From Candidatus Blautia intestinigallinarum (lineage in GTDB: Bacteria; Bacillota; Clostridia; Lachnospirales; Lachnospiraceae): 64,000 bases of DNA. Numbering within the stretch: the first letter of the stretch is position 1; each line of letters starts with the position of its first letter. The notes under the pieces were generated by a model. It searched no databases. It saw only the letters and a list, made by a program, of their open reading frames with translations, and was not told the DNA's origin. This document shows positions 1 through 9,026 of this stretch, in pieces. The stretch covers positions 1 to 64,000 of the forward strand of contig DXIX01000015.1 in NCBI GenBank assembly GCA_019112635.1, written 5' to 3'. The position numbers were made by a program, and so were the translations under genes.

Positions 1-1083
1 CTTCAGAATCTCTCTGTCTTCCTTGGAAATCTCGTTCTTTTTAATATAATAGTTGATATGGTAATTGCCATAACTTACTTTTGTGATATTTTTCTTATCC
101 CGGATTACCGGATTCATCATGGCAAAAATCTCAGCCAGATCTTCCTTCGCTGAGGCATCCAGATTGTACTCTGTCACACCTTCCTTCGCCTGCTGATAAA
201 TATAGATAGCCAGAATATCCTGCCAGTTGCGCACAAGAAGGTTATCCCAGGAACTGGTAAGATGATTCTCTGTCGTGTCGGACACATCGGACAGCTTATT
301 GGCTTCCTTATATTCCTGCTCAATCTCGTCCATCATATCCGCGAAATCATCTGAGAAGGTAAGCTGGTAGTTTTCTTCCAGGCTGTCCAGATAAAATCCC
401 TTGCCCGCGTGAAGATTGGAAATCGCCGCGCTTCCCAGCGTCACTCTCTGACCGATCTGTACATCCGCGGGATCCTCGACACTGTCGAGTCCATCTCCTT
501 CACCACTGTCTTCACTGCCAATTTCATTCTCCTCATCCGGCTTCTGCGTGTCCTCTTCTTTTTCCTTCAGTTCATCCAGTATTTTTCTGGACTCCTCCAG
601 ATCTTTATAATTGCTGACCTGCGCTTTTTCTTCCTCCGATAGCTCTGCATAGGCATTCTCCGCCTTGACAATGAGCTCCTCGCATTCCAGGGTAATCTCA
701 TCTGGAATCTGCTCAATCAGATCAATCACTGCCTGCGCTGCCTCGGTAACTTCCTCCAGACCCGGTGTGGGTGTGGGTTCCGGCGACGGTGTCGGCGTCT
801 GCGAGGGCTCCGGTGTCACAGTCGGTTCCGGCGTGATCGTGGGTTCCGGTGTCACCGAAGGCTCCGGTGTGATCGTGGGTTCCGGTGTCACTGTGGGCTC
901 CGGCGTGTCCGTAGGCTCTGATTCCGGTGTATCGGTCGGCTCTGGTGTCGGTGTTCCTGTATTTTCCTCAGTCCCCGCCATGAGCGCTTCCTCCGCTGAG
1001 GCCAGAGCACTGGCCGGACTGGCCAAGACCATGGCAGAAATCAAAGTCATGCACAGAAACTTCATCAGATACTTATTCTTCAT
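1..1083 (-). CDS. Secreted protein with Pro/Thr-rich linker (partial, 3' end outside window)
   Basis: The reading frame is open from ATG at 1083 to the left edge (361 codons), so the C-terminal part is missing; the ORF track omits it because no stop lies in the window. The protein starts with a signal peptide ([12 protein letters not shown], hydrophobic core, then a signal-peptidase-like ASA region). A linker of repeated TPEP units follows at about residues 45-105, then a charged, acidic stretch and a folded region containing [13 protein letters not shown]. That last region reminds me of the N-terminal part of some clostridial NlpC/P60-type wall peptidases, but no catalytic domain is visible here. 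The ribosome site is poor (GGGAG about 13 bases from ATG). Exported location is well supported; enzymatic role is a guess. Confidence 0.8.
   Translation of the reverse strand, partial: MKNKYLMKFLCMTLISAMVLASPASALASAEEALMAGTEENTGTPTPEPTDTPESEPTDTPEPTVTPEPTITPEPSVTPEPTITPEPTVTPEPSQTPTPSPEPTPTPGLEEVTEAAQAVIDLIEQIPDEITLECEELIVKAENAYAELSEEEKAQVSNYKDLEESRKILDELKEKEEDTQKPDEENEIGSEDSGEGDGLDSVEDPADVQIGQRVTLGSAAISNLHAGKGFYLDSLEENYQLTFSDDFADMMDEIEQEYKEANKLSDVSDTTENHLTSSWDNLLVRNWQDILAIYIYQQAKEGVTEYNLDASAKEDLAEIFAMMNPVIRDKKNITKVSYGNYHINYYIKKNEISKEDREILK
758..960. repeat. Tandem 18-bp units coding TPEP(T/S)x linker
   Basis: About ten imperfect copies of an 18-base unit (GGTTCCGGTGTCACCGAA type on the plus strand) encode a Thr-Pro-Glu-Pro linker in the minus-strand secreted protein. 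The plus-strand ORF at 665-1114, rich in GSGV repeats, is only the antisense shadow of this repeat. Such arrays often change copy number by slippage; that is inference. Confidence 0.85.
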
Positions 1084-1182
1084 CCTAAAAAAATTACTCC
1101 CTTCATCTTGCTGAACGGCACCTTTACTCCCCTGCATAAAGGCCTGTCTCAATACAAAATTGCATAATAAATACCGTCTTTC

Positions 1183-1211
1183 ATTTTAGCACAGCCCCTA
1201 TTCAAAATCAA
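1183..1211 (-). promoter_or_regulatory. Promoter of the secreted-protein gene
   Basis: Sigma-A-like elements TTGATT, 17 bp, TAAAAT on the minus strand give a start near 1176 and a leader of about 90 bases. The leader can form a hairpin (GGCCTTTA pairing with TAAAGGTGCC), with no T-tract. I recognise no known riboswitch in it. Confidence 0.6.
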
Positions 1212-1270
1212 TATGTTCATATTTAATTCACAATAATAGTAACTTTTTCTTTATATTATTTACAATTTGT

Positions 1271-2710
1271 TTATTTTCTCGCCAATTGCTCCCGGAGGAT
1301 CCGGTTCACCAGTCCTGGATCTGCCTGACCCCTGCTTTTTTTCATCGTCTGCCCCACAAGGAAACCCAGAACTTTTTCTTTTCCTTCCTGATATTCCCGA
1401 ACACTCTTTGGGTTCTCTGCAAGTACTTCCAGAATCAGCTTTGTGAGGCTGGACTCATCGGTCACCGCCCCCATTTTATGCTCCTGCACATACTCTTTGG
1501 GATCTACATCCTTCTCAAAAATCTCACGGAATACCTTCTTGGCATTGCTGTTGCTGATCTCTCCTTTTTCTGCCATCAAAATCAATTCTGCCAGATGTCC
1601 GGGGGAGAATCGCACCTGTTCCGGCTCCAGATTCTGCTCTTTCATCCTCCTCAACACTTCACCCATCATCCAGTTGGCAGCTTTCTTCGGCAGATGACAG
1701 CTTTGAACGGTCTGTTCAAAAATTTCCGCCAGAATGCGGGACTGGGTCAGGACCTGTGCATCATAAGCAGACAGACCATATTCTTTTTCATACCGTGCCG
1801 CTTTTTTCTCCTGCAATTCCGGCTGCTCTTCCCGCAGACGCTCCAGCCACTCATCGCCAATCGTCACCGCAGGCAGATCCGGATCCGGAAAATAGCGGTA
1901 ATCCTTGGCATCTTCCTTGGAACGCATAGCCCGCGAGAACTCCTTATTGTCATCCCAGCGCCGGGTCTCTTGCTGTACTTCCTTTCCCTCCTCCAGAAGT
2001 TCAATCTGTCTCATCCGTTCTCCGTCAATGGCATGGGAGATGGCTTTAAAAGAGTTCAGGTTCTTCATTTCCGTCCTGGTTCCAAAGCGTTGGCTTCCCA
2101 CCTCACGCACGGACAGGTTCACGTCCGCACGCATGGAACCTTCCTGAAGTTTACAATCTGAGATTCCCAGATATTGACAGATCATGCGAAGTTTCTCCAG
2201 ATAGGCAATGACCTCCTGGGAACTTCTCATATCCGGCTCCGAGACAATCTCAATCAGTGGCACACCACTTCGGTTATAGTCCACCAAAGAACAGTCTTCC
2301 CACTCATCATGAATCAGTTTCCCGGCATCTTCCTCCATATGCATCTCGTGGATACGAATCTTCTTTCCCCCTGTCTCGGTGGGAATCTCAATCCAGCCGT
2401 CATGGCAGATTGGAAGATACAGCTGGGAAATCTGGTAATTCTGCGGGTTATCCGGATAGAAATAATTCTTCCGGTCGAACTTACACACCTGGTTTACCTG
2501 GCAGTTCATGGCCAGACCTGCCTTCAGTGCGTACTCCACCACCTTCTTGTTCAAAACCGGAAGAGAACCCGGCATTCCTGTACACACCGGACAGGTATGG
2601 GTGTTGGGTTTTGCTGCAAACTCTGTGGAACAGCCACAGAATATTTTTGTCTTCGTGGAGAGCTCCACATGGACTTCCAGCCCGATGACCGTCTCATATT
2701 GTCTTCCCAT
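1271..2710 (-). CDS. gatB: Asp-tRNA(Asn)/Glu-tRNA(Gln) amidotransferase subunit B
   Basis: GatB binds mischarged Asp-tRNA(Asn) or Glu-tRNA(Gln), activates the acyl group with ATP and uses ammonia from GatA to form Asn- or Gln-tRNA. The 479-residue protein has the family N-terminus GLEVHVELSTKTKIFCGC, a four-cysteine zinc site (CGC ... CPVC), the DYNRSGVPLIEIVSEPD motif and the C-terminal YqeY-like tail domain that holds tRNA. It is the last gene of the aspS-gatC-gatA-gatB run, 3 bp after gatA. No clear hairpin terminator follows; the next 190 bp are AT-rich. Confidence 0.97.
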   Translation of the reverse strand: MGRQYETVIGLEVHVELSTKTKIFCGCSTEFAAKPNTHTCPVCTGMPGSLPVLNKKVVEYALKAGLAMNCQVNQVCKFDRKNYFYPDNPQNYQISQLYLPICHDGWIEIPTETGGKKIRIHEMHMEEDAGKLIHDEWEDCSLVDYNRSGVPLIEIVSEPDMRSSQEVIAYLEKLRMICQYLGISDCKLQEGSMRADVNLSVREVGSQRFGTRTEMKNLNSFKAISHAIDGERMRQIELLEEGKEVQQETRRWDDNKEFSRAMRSKEDAKDYRYFPDPDLPAVTIGDEWLERLREEQPELQEKKAARYEKEYGLSAYDAQVLTQSRILAEIFEQTVQSCHLPKKAANWMMGEVLRRMKEQNLEPEQVRFSPGHLAELILMAEKGEISNSNAKKVFREIFEKDVDPKEYVQEHKMGAVTDESSLTKLILEVLAENPKSVREYQEGKEKVLGFLVGQTMKKSRGQADPGLVNRILREQLARK

Positions 2711-2713
2711 TTT

Positions 2714-4174
2714 CTATACCTCCTGTCCCTGGGGCAGCTTCCACTCTCCCCGGATTTTTTCATACGTATAAGCCGCCTGAAGCAGCTTTCCTTCCTGAAA
2801 ATGGCCAGCCAACATCTGAATTCCCACAGGAAGCCCGCGGCTGTCCACCCGGCAGGGCAGACTGATCCCGGGGATTCCCGCCAGGTTCACTGCCGCCGTA
2901 TAAATATCGCTCAAATACATCTTCATCGGATCCTGGAGGCTCTCTCCGATCTTCGGCGCCGTCTGAGGAGCCGCAGGAGCCAGGATGATATCATAATTCT
3001 GGAAAGCCCGTAAGAAAGCTTCCTGGATCAGCCGGCGTACTTTCAGCGCCTTCAGATAGTAGGCATCGTAATAGCCGGAACTTAACACGAAAGAACCCAG
3101 CATAATTCTGCGCTTTACTTCCTCCCCGAATCCCTCCGTTCTGGTGCGCTTGTACATCTGATGCAGGCCTTCATAGTCTGAAGCACGGTATCCATATTTC
3201 ACACCGTCAAACCGTTCCAGGTTGGAACTGGCCTCCGCGCAGGCAATCACATAATATGCCGGTATGACGTACTCCACCAGATCCAGAGAAAAATATTCCA
3301 CCGTGGCCCCGGCCTTTCGAAGCTCTGTCTCCATCTCTTTTAGCGTGTCACAGATCTCCTGATCCAAACCTTCTGTCAGATACTCCTTGGGGATTCCAAA
3401 CCTCATTCCCCGCACATCTTCTCTTAGATATCTCCGGAAATCCAGATCTTTGCGGTTCAAAGAAGTGCTGTCCTTTGGATCCTGTCCGCTCAATGCCTCC
3501 AGCATGGCCGCACAGTCAGACACATCCCGGCCGATGGGTCCTGCCTGATCCAGCGAGGAGGCATACGCCACCAGACCATACCGTGAGATCGTGCCGTAAG
3601 TCGGCTTGATTCCCGTGACTCCGCAAAAAGCACTGGGCTGGCGGATGGAACCTCCCGTGTCGGATCCCAGCGCTGCAGTCACCTCGCCGGCGGCCACAGC
3701 TGCACAGGAGCCACCGGACGATCCGCCCGGAACCCGGCTTGTGTCCCATGGATTGTGTGTCACCCCGAATGCCGAGGTCTCGGAAGTACTGCCCATGGCG
3801 AACTCATCCATGTTCGTCTTTCCGATGACGATCATCCCTGCGTCCTCCAGATTTTTGACCGCCTGAGCTGTGTAAGAGGGAACAAAGCCTTTCAGAATCT
3901 TTGACGCACAGGTGGTCTCTATCCCCTCAACACAGAAATTGTCTTTGACAGCCAGGGGAACCCCCGCCAGCGGTCCTGTGTAACGGCCATGGGCAATTCC
4001 CTCTTCCACTTCTGCTGCCCTCTTAAGCGCGTATTCTTCCGTCACATTCAAAAACGCGTGAATCTGCGGTTCCTGTCTTTGGATCTGATCCAATGACAGG
4101 CGGACTGCCTCCGCCGCACTGATTTTTCCTGTCCGTATCTGCACTCCCAGTTTCAAGGCTGTTGTCTGCGTCAT
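2714..4174 (-). CDS. gatA: Asp/Glu-tRNA amidotransferase subunit A (glutaminase)
   Basis: This amidase-signature enzyme hydrolyses glutamine and channels ammonia to GatB. The Ser-cisSer-Lys triad is visible: Lys about residue 77 (LAVKDNF), the Ser-rich GGSSGGSCAAVAAG loop, and TGGSIRQP carrying the nucleophile. At 486 residues it is normal length. It lies between gatC (4 bp) and gatB (3 bp), so the three subunits should be translated from one mRNA. Confidence 0.97.
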   Translation of the reverse strand: MTQTTALKLGVQIRTGKISAAEAVRLSLDQIQRQEPQIHAFLNVTEEYALKRAAEVEEGIAHGRYTGPLAGVPLAVKDNFCVEGIETTCASKILKGFVPSYTAQAVKNLEDAGMIVIGKTNMDEFAMGSTSETSAFGVTHNPWDTSRVPGGSSGGSCAAVAAGEVTAALGSDTGGSIRQPSAFCGVTGIKPTYGTISRYGLVAYASSLDQAGPIGRDVSDCAAMLEALSGQDPKDSTSLNRKDLDFRRYLREDVRGMRFGIPKEYLTEGLDQEICDTLKEMETELRKAGATVEYFSLDLVEYVIPAYYVIACAEASSNLERFDGVKYGYRASDYEGLHQMYKRTRTEGFGEEVKRRIMLGSFVLSSGYYDAYYLKALKVRRLIQEAFLRAFQNYDIILAPAAPQTAPKIGESLQDPMKMYLSDIYTAAVNLAGIPGISLPCRVDSRGLPVGIQMLAGHFQEGKLLQAAYTYEKIRGEWKLPQGQEV

Positions 4175-4178
4175 GTCA

Positions 4179-4481
4179 TCACCCTCCTATTGTCTTTGGC
4201 ACCTGGTACTGCCCCTCTTTGGAGACAGGGGCATTGGCCAGCATCTGTTCATGTCTGTCTGTGTTTGTCACCACATCCTCACGGAAGACATTCTCCAACG
4301 TTACGGCACAGGTCACCGGTTCCACATCCTCTGTGTCCAGTTCCTGGAGCTTTTCCACATACTGCAGCATTTTCTCCATCTCCTCAGCAGCTTTTTTTCT
4401 CTCCTCTTCACTCAGTTCCAGCTTTGCCAGAATCTCCACATTTTCCATCACTTCATCGGTTATTCTCTTCATATTTTCCAT
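4179..4481 (-). CDS. gatC: Asp/Glu-tRNA amidotransferase subunit C
   Basis: This small 100-residue helical subunit wraps around GatA and GatB and stabilises the complex. It shows the usual pattern: N-terminal helix ILAKLELSEEER, a middle helix MLQYVEKLQELDTEDVEPV, and an extended tail. The gene starts 4 bp after the aspS stop. The order aspS-C-A-B ties amide aminoacyl-tRNA production to the synthetase that makes its substrate. Confidence 0.95.
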   Translation of the reverse strand: MENMKRITDEVMENVEILAKLELSEEERKKAAEEMEKMLQYVEKLQELDTEDVEPVTCAVTLENVFREDVVTNTDRHEQMLANAPVSKEGQYQVPKTIGG

Positions 4482-4485
4482 CTCC

Positions 4486-5814
4486 TTATGGCTCCAGCCT
4501 GTTCAGATCCCTTGGGAACAAAGTCGTCTCCCTCACATTGTCTCTTCCGAGAAGCTGCATGGTCAGACGCTCCAGTCCGATTCCCAGCCCGCCATGGGGA
4601 GGCATTCCATATTTAAACGCATCCAGATAAGCTTCCATCCCCTCGGTCTCCATCTGCCTCTTTTCCAGTTTCTCCATCAGCATTCCATAATCATGGATCC
4701 TCTGTCCTCCCGTGGTGACCTCCAGCCCGCGGAACAACAGATCGAAGCTCAGAGTAAATCTCTCATCCTCCGGGTCATCCATAGCATAGAATGGGCGTTT
4801 TTTGGAAGGGTATTCTGTGATGAACACGAAATCCGAATCATACTCTTCCTTGAAATATCTTCCAATCAGATTCTCCTCCTCCGGTTCCAGGTCAAAAGGA
4901 TTGCGGATTTTCCGGTTATATTTCTCTGATGCCAGTCTCTTCGCCTCATCAAACCGGACTTTGGGAATTTTCTCTACAGAAGGAAGTGTCACTCCCAAAA
5001 GGTCCAGCTCTTTTTGATAATCTTTTTTCAGCAGATCCATGGTATAGTTCAAAAATCCAGTCTCCATCTCCATCAGATCTTCATAGCTGTCAATATATCC
5101 CATCTCAAAATCCAGGCTGGTGTACTCATTCAGATGGCGCTTGGTATTATGTTTCTCTGCCCGGAAAACCGGTGCAGTCTCAAATACCCGGTCAAACACT
5201 CCCACCATCATCTGCTTATAAAACTGCGGACTCTGGGCCAGAACCGCCGGTTTGTGGAAATAGCTAAGTTTGAACATATTAGAGCCTCCCTCAGCTCCTT
5301 TGGCTCCGATCTTGGGTGTGTGAATCTCTGTAAATCCCTGCGCTGTCAGATATTCCCGGAATCCCCGCACCAATCCCTCCTGAATTTTAAACACAGCTCT
5401 CTCCCGGATATTACGCAGCGCCAGAGGTCTCATATCCAGCTTCGCCTCAAGGGAAGTCTGAAGCTTCCATTTGTCAATGGCAAGGGGCAGGGGCTGCGCC
5501 GGCGTGGACAGAACCTTCATCCGGTTTAAATGCAGCTCCTTTCCGTGAGGTGCCCGCTCTTCCCTGCGCATGGTTCCCCACACCTGTACCGTGGACGCTT
5601 CTTTCAGCTCCCGGATGGGAAACTCGCAAGCCTCACTCTCATACACCATCTGCAAAAGCCCCTCTCTCCTTCGCAAAATCACAAAGACAACTTCACCCAT
5701 GTTCCGGATGCTGTGAACGGCTCCCTTAGTCATAACTTCCTGTCCTTCTTCCTGCTCCAGCAGCTGAGGCAGTGTCTGTTCCTTTTGTTTTCCCGGTTCC
5801 TGCACAAACTTCAT
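4486..5814 (-). CDS. aspS: Aspartyl-tRNA synthetase, short archaeal type, likely non-discriminating
   Basis: This class IIb synthetase should charge tRNA(Asp) and/or tRNA(Asn) with Asp. At 442 residues it has an N-terminal OB anticodon-binding domain and the catalytic core with GAEGGSNMFKLSYF and FRAEKHNTKRHLNEYTSLDFEMGY, but no bacterial GAD insertion domain (bacterial AspRS is near 590 residues), so it belongs to the archaeal-type branch. Because it sits directly before gatCAB, its job is probably to supply Asp-tRNA(Asn). I moved the start from 5871 to ATG 5814: AGGAGGA lies 7 bases upstream, and the longer N-terminus reads through a terminator hairpin. A second, bacterial AspRS is expected elsewhere. 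Confidence 0.9.
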   Translation of the reverse strand: MKFVQEPGKQKEQTLPQLLEQEEGQEVMTKGAVHSIRNMGEVVFVILRRREGLLQMVYESEACEFPIRELKEASTVQVWGTMRREERAPHGKELHLNRMKVLSTPAQPLPLAIDKWKLQTSLEAKLDMRPLALRNIRERAVFKIQEGLVRGFREYLTAQGFTEIHTPKIGAKGAEGGSNMFKLSYFHKPAVLAQSPQFYKQMMVGVFDRVFETAPVFRAEKHNTKRHLNEYTSLDFEMGYIDSYEDLMEMETGFLNYTMDLLKKDYQKELDLLGVTLPSVEKIPKVRFDEAKRLASEKYNRKIRNPFDLEPEEENLIGRYFKEEYDSDFVFITEYPSKKRPFYAMDDPEDERFTLSFDLLFRGLEVTTGGQRIHDYGMLMEKLEKRQMETEGMEAYLDAFKYGMPPHGGLGIGLERLTMQLLGRDNVRETTLFPRDLNRLEP

Positions 5815-5830
5815 ATCCATTCCTCCTATA

Positions 5831-5878
5831 AAATAAAAAAAGTCCCAGTATGCCCAGATTCCTCCGGACATACCGGGA
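5831..5878 (-). terminator. Intrinsic terminator between dapL and aspS
   Basis: On the minus strand a 13-bp stem (TCCCGGTATGTCC with GGGCATACTGGGA, two wobbles) closes a 10-nt loop and is followed by CTTTTTTTATTTTA. The T-tract ends right at the aspS Shine-Dalgarno AGGAGG. I see no convincing promoter between hairpin and aspS, so aspS-gatCAB may depend on read-through. Confidence 0.85.
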
Positions 5879-5891
5879 TGGATCCATACGA

Positions 5892-7106
5892 TTACATCTT
5901 TGTAATCCTCTCCAACGCCTTCTTTGTGTTTTCATGTGTTCCGAATGCTGTCAGACGGAAGTATCCTTCTCCGTGAGGACCAAATCCGCTTCCCGGTGTT
6001 CCCACCACATTCGCTGTCTGCAAAAGTTCATCGAAGAACTCCCAGGAAGTCATGGTTCCCGGTGTCTTCAGCCAGATATAAGGAGCATTCACACCTCCAT
6101 ATACCTGATATCCTGCCTTCTTGAGCCCTTCCAGGATCATTTTGGCATTTTCCATATAATAAGCGATCTGCTCTTTGATCTGCGCCTGTCCCTGCGGGGT
6201 GTACACTGCGGCTCCCGCTTTCTGTACAATGTAAGGTGCCCCATTGTACTTGGTGCCATGTCTTCTCGCCCAAAGGTCATGCAAAGACACACCATTGCTC
6301 TTCAAATCCTTCGGCACAACCGTGTAGCCAAGACGCACACCGGTGAATCCTGCATTCTTTGAGAAACTGTGGAATTCAATGGCACAGCTTCTGGCTCCCT
6401 CACACTCATAGATGGAATGGGGAACATCCGGCTCTGAGATATATGCCTCATAAGCTGCGTCATATAAGATTACGGCTCCATTTTTATTCGCGTAATCCAC
6501 CCACTCCTGAAGCTGTGCCTTCGTGATCACGGCTCCAGTGGGATTATTGGGATAGCACAGATAAATCAGATCCGGGGTCTCCTTTGGAAATTCCGGAACA
6601 AAATCATTCTCCGCCATACACGGCATATAGATAACACCGTCATAACCCTGAATAGCCTCGTTGTATTTTCCGGTTCTGCCTGCCATTACATTGGTGTCCA
6701 CATAAACCGGATAAACCGGGTCGCAGACAGCCACTTTATTGTCTGTGCTGAAAATTTCCTGGATATTTCCACAGTCGCATTTCGCGCCGTCTGACACGAA
6801 AATCTCATCCGCGTCAATCTGGCATCCTCTGGCCTGATAATCATTTTTCGCGATTGCGTCACGCAGGAATTCATAGCCCAGATCCGGAGCATATCCATGG
6901 AAGGTCTCCGCAGCGCCCATCTCCGTCACCGCGTCCTGCAGTGCCTGAATCAGAACAGGAGCCAGAGGCTGGGTCACGTCTCCGATTCCCAGACGGATCA
7001 CTTCCTTGTCCGGATTCTGCGCAGAAAATTCATTGACCTTCTTCGCAATTGTGGAAAACAGATAGTTTCCCTGAATTTTGAGATAGTTCTCATTCACCTT
7101 GTACAT
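5892..7106 (-). CDS. dapL: LL-diaminopimelate aminotransferase
   Basis: This PLP enzyme converts tetrahydrodipicolinate and glutamate to LL-diaminopimelate in one step for lysine and peptidoglycan synthesis. The 404-residue sequence has family landmarks: [12 protein letters not shown] near the N-terminus, [25 protein letters not shown], and [15 protein letters not shown], where the Lys carries PLP. It starts 19 bp after the ANTAR regulator gene and ends 13 bp before a strong terminator, so it is the last gene of the pyrG-glnA-ANTAR-dapL transcript when termination is efficient. Confidence 0.96.
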   Translation of the reverse strand: MYKVNENYLKIQGNYLFSTIAKKVNEFSAQNPDKEVIRLGIGDVTQPLAPVLIQALQDAVTEMGAAETFHGYAPDLGYEFLRDAIAKNDYQARGCQIDADEIFVSDGAKCDCGNIQEIFSTDNKVAVCDPVYPVYVDTNVMAGRTGKYNEAIQGYDGVIYMPCMAENDFVPEFPKETPDLIYLCYPNNPTGAVITKAQLQEWVDYANKNGAVILYDAAYEAYISEPDVPHSIYECEGARSCAIEFHSFSKNAGFTGVRLGYTVVPKDLKSNGVSLHDLWARRHGTKYNGAPYIVQKAGAAVYTPQGQAQIKEQIAYYMENAKMILEGLKKAGYQVYGGVNAPYIWLKTPGTMTSWEFFDELLQTANVVGTPGSGFGPHGEGYFRLTAFGTHENTKKALERITKM

Positions 7107-7125
7107 CTTAACACTTCTCCTTTAT

Positions 7126-7674
7126 TTAAATTTCATCATAAATTAGCGTAATCACCATCTGTGCGGTCTCCACCATATTCGTGCCCGTATCCATGCTGGT
7201 CTTCTGGAGATACCGGTAAGCCTCCTCCTCTGTCAGATGATTTCTTTCCATCAGAATACGCTTCGCGTTCTTGATATAGTTCTCCTCCTGCTCTGTCCGC
7301 TTTCTGGCTTTCTTCCGGTTCTGCCTTTGCTTTTTCATGCTGGTCTCAATCATCTGAAGCGTATTTACCAGATCATAGACCTTCAAAGGAGTGGTCAGGG
7401 CAATCAGCCCTGCCGCACTTCCGGAGACAGTCTTCGCAGACCCGATCAGCAGAATCCGGAAAGTATCCGGCAGAGATTCCACCAGTTGGGTATAATACAT
7501 ATCAGACAGACGGTATCCGCTGATTACGATTCCTTCCTCAAAATGTTCCGCCGACTGGAAGACAGCAGCCCCTGTGATACAGACACTGTATACTTCGAAT
7601 CCGTTCTGCTCCAGGATTCTTCGAATTTTCTTCCCGTCATCCAGTTTTGGAAGCGCAATGATAATCCCTCTCAT
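7126..7674 (-). CDS. ANTAR-domain RNA-binding antitermination regulator with degenerate receiver
   Basis: The C-terminal third (ENYIKNAKRILMERNHLTEEEAYRYLQKTSMDTG and following) is an ANTAR domain, known to bind paired hexaloop RNA hairpins and block terminators. The N-terminal 110 residues look like a response-regulator receiver, but the phospho-acceptor position reads VISGYRL instead of an Asp, and the usual Lys-Pro is TTP, so control by phosphorylation seems unlikely. The track start (7698) is TTG without a ribosome site; ATG 7674 has AGAGGG upstream, so I chose it. The gene sits between glnA and dapL, suggesting a role in nitrogen-linked antitermination. Confidence 0.85.
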   Translation of the reverse strand: MRGIIIALPKLDDGKKIRRILEQNGFEVYSVCITGAAVFQSAEHFEEGIVISGYRLSDMYYTQLVESLPDTFRILLIGSAKTVSGSAAGLIALTTPLKVYDLVNTLQMIETSMKKQRQNRKKARKRTEQEENYIKNAKRILMERNHLTEEEAYRYLQKTSMDTGTNMVETAQMVITLIYDEI

Positions 7675-7704
7675 CTGGTCCCTCTTCTTGTATGCCAAAA
7701 GCGC

Positions 7705-9000
7705 TTATATCTTATACAGATAATTTTCCAGTTCCCAGGCACTGACCTGCCTGCGGTACTCTTCCCACTCCATCTCTTTCGCCGACAGATAGGCCAGGAA
7801 GAATTCCTCCCCCAAGACCTGAATTGCCAGCTTGTCTTCCTTCATACACTCCAGTGCTTCCTTTAGATTCTCCGGAAGTTTCTGGGTGCTGCCCTTCTCA
7901 CTGTCCGGCTCTCCTGGAAGAATCCGGTTCTCAATGCCGTCCATTCCTGCCGCCAACGCAAGGGCCAGTACCAGATATGGATTCGCCGAGGCATCCGGAG
8001 ACTGAAGCTTCATTCTCGGTTCACCTTCCTTGTTATAAGTGACTTTCAGAAGTGCCGATCTGGATTTCGTTGACCACCCCACAGACGTGGGAGCCACAAA
8101 TCCCGGCACCAGACGTTTATACGAATTCACCAGCGGGTTCAAAACCGCAGTAATTCCGCGGATATTTTTCAGAATTCCGCCGATAAAATAATAAGCTTCC
8201 TGACTCAGACGCAGAGGATCTTTCTCATCAAGGAACAGATTCTTGCCGTCTTTTCTCAATATCATATGAATGTGCATGCCAGATCCGTTGACTCCCGCTT
8301 TCGGTTTCGGCATGAAAGTGGCGTGAAGGCCATGCCGCTTCGCCACGGTACGGATCACATTCCTGGCGGTCACCATCTGGTCGGCGGTCTCCAGCCCCTT
8401 GGCATAGCGAAAATCAATTTCATGCTGCGCCGGCGCGATCTCATGGTGAGAGGAGTCCACCGCATAGCCCATCTCCTTGAGCGTGAGCACGATATCTCTC
8501 CTGGCGTTCTCTCCCAGATCCAGAGGACTCATCTCCAGATATCCCGCCTGCTCATGGGTCATAGTGGTGGGCATACCGTTTTCATCCGTGTGAAACAAGA
8601 AGAATTCACACTCCGGATGGGAATAGAACGTGTAGCCCTTCTGTTCATATTTTTCCAGAACTTTCCGCAAAATATCCCTGGAACTCTTACAAAAAGGAGT
8701 TCCGTCACTCTGGCGGATATCACAGATAATTCTCGCAACCTTTCCGCTCTGGGGACGCCACGGCAGAATCTTGAAGGTGGACAGATCCGGTTTCAGATAG
8801 ACATCCTCTTCCTCTTCGTGGAGAAAACCCTCCACAGAAGACGCATGGATCTGTATCTTATCTTCCAGGGCACTTCCCAGATTCTCCGAAGTGATTGCCA
8901 CATTTTTCATGGTTCCGAACAAATCGGTAAACTGCAGCCGGACGAACTCCACATCCTCCTCGATCAGCTGCTCTATATTCTCTCTGGTATACTTTTCCAT
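7705..9000 (-). CDS. glnA: Glutamine synthetase type I
   Basis: It makes glutamine from glutamate, ammonia and ATP as a dodecamer. The 431-residue length and the start MEKYTRENIEQLIEEDVEFVRLQFTDLFG fit the short Gram-positive GSI-alpha class. Active-site motifs are present: the metal/ATP region HHEIAPAQHEIDFRY, NGSGMHIHM, and the NPYLVLALALAAG helix. It lies 26 bp downstream of pyrG, a glutamine consumer, and 30 bp upstream of the ANTAR gene. A second, unrelated glutamine synthetase (type III) is encoded 2 kb away on the other strand. Confidence 0.96.
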   Translation of the reverse strand: MEKYTRENIEQLIEEDVEFVRLQFTDLFGTMKNVAITSENLGSALEDKIQIHASSVEGFLHEEEEDVYLKPDLSTFKILPWRPQSGKVARIICDIRQSDGTPFCKSSRDILRKVLEKYEQKGYTFYSHPECEFFLFHTDENGMPTTMTHEQAGYLEMSPLDLGENARRDIVLTLKEMGYAVDSSHHEIAPAQHEIDFRYAKGLETADQMVTARNVIRTVAKRHGLHATFMPKPKAGVNGSGMHIHMILRKDGKNLFLDEKDPLRLSQEAYYFIGGILKNIRGITAVLNPLVNSYKRLVPGFVAPTSVGWSTKSRSALLKVTYNKEGEPRMKLQSPDASANPYLVLALALAAGMDGIENRILPGEPDSEKGSTQKLPENLKEALECMKEDKLAIQVLGEEFFLAYLSAKEMEWEEYRRQVSAWELENYLYKI

Positions 9001-9026
9001 GATATTCTCCTTCTATCACAATCCTG

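Noticed and set aside
665-1114. Plus-strand 149-residue ORF rich in GSGV repeats
   Set aside because: It is antisense to the TPEP-repeat region of the minus-strand secreted protein. No ribosome site or promoter fits, and the repeat composition is explained by the other strand.
1084-1182. Cyclic dinucleotide riboswitch before the secreted protein
   Set aside because: The leader forms one imperfect hairpin but lacks conserved c-di-GMP or c-di-AMP riboswitch sequences.
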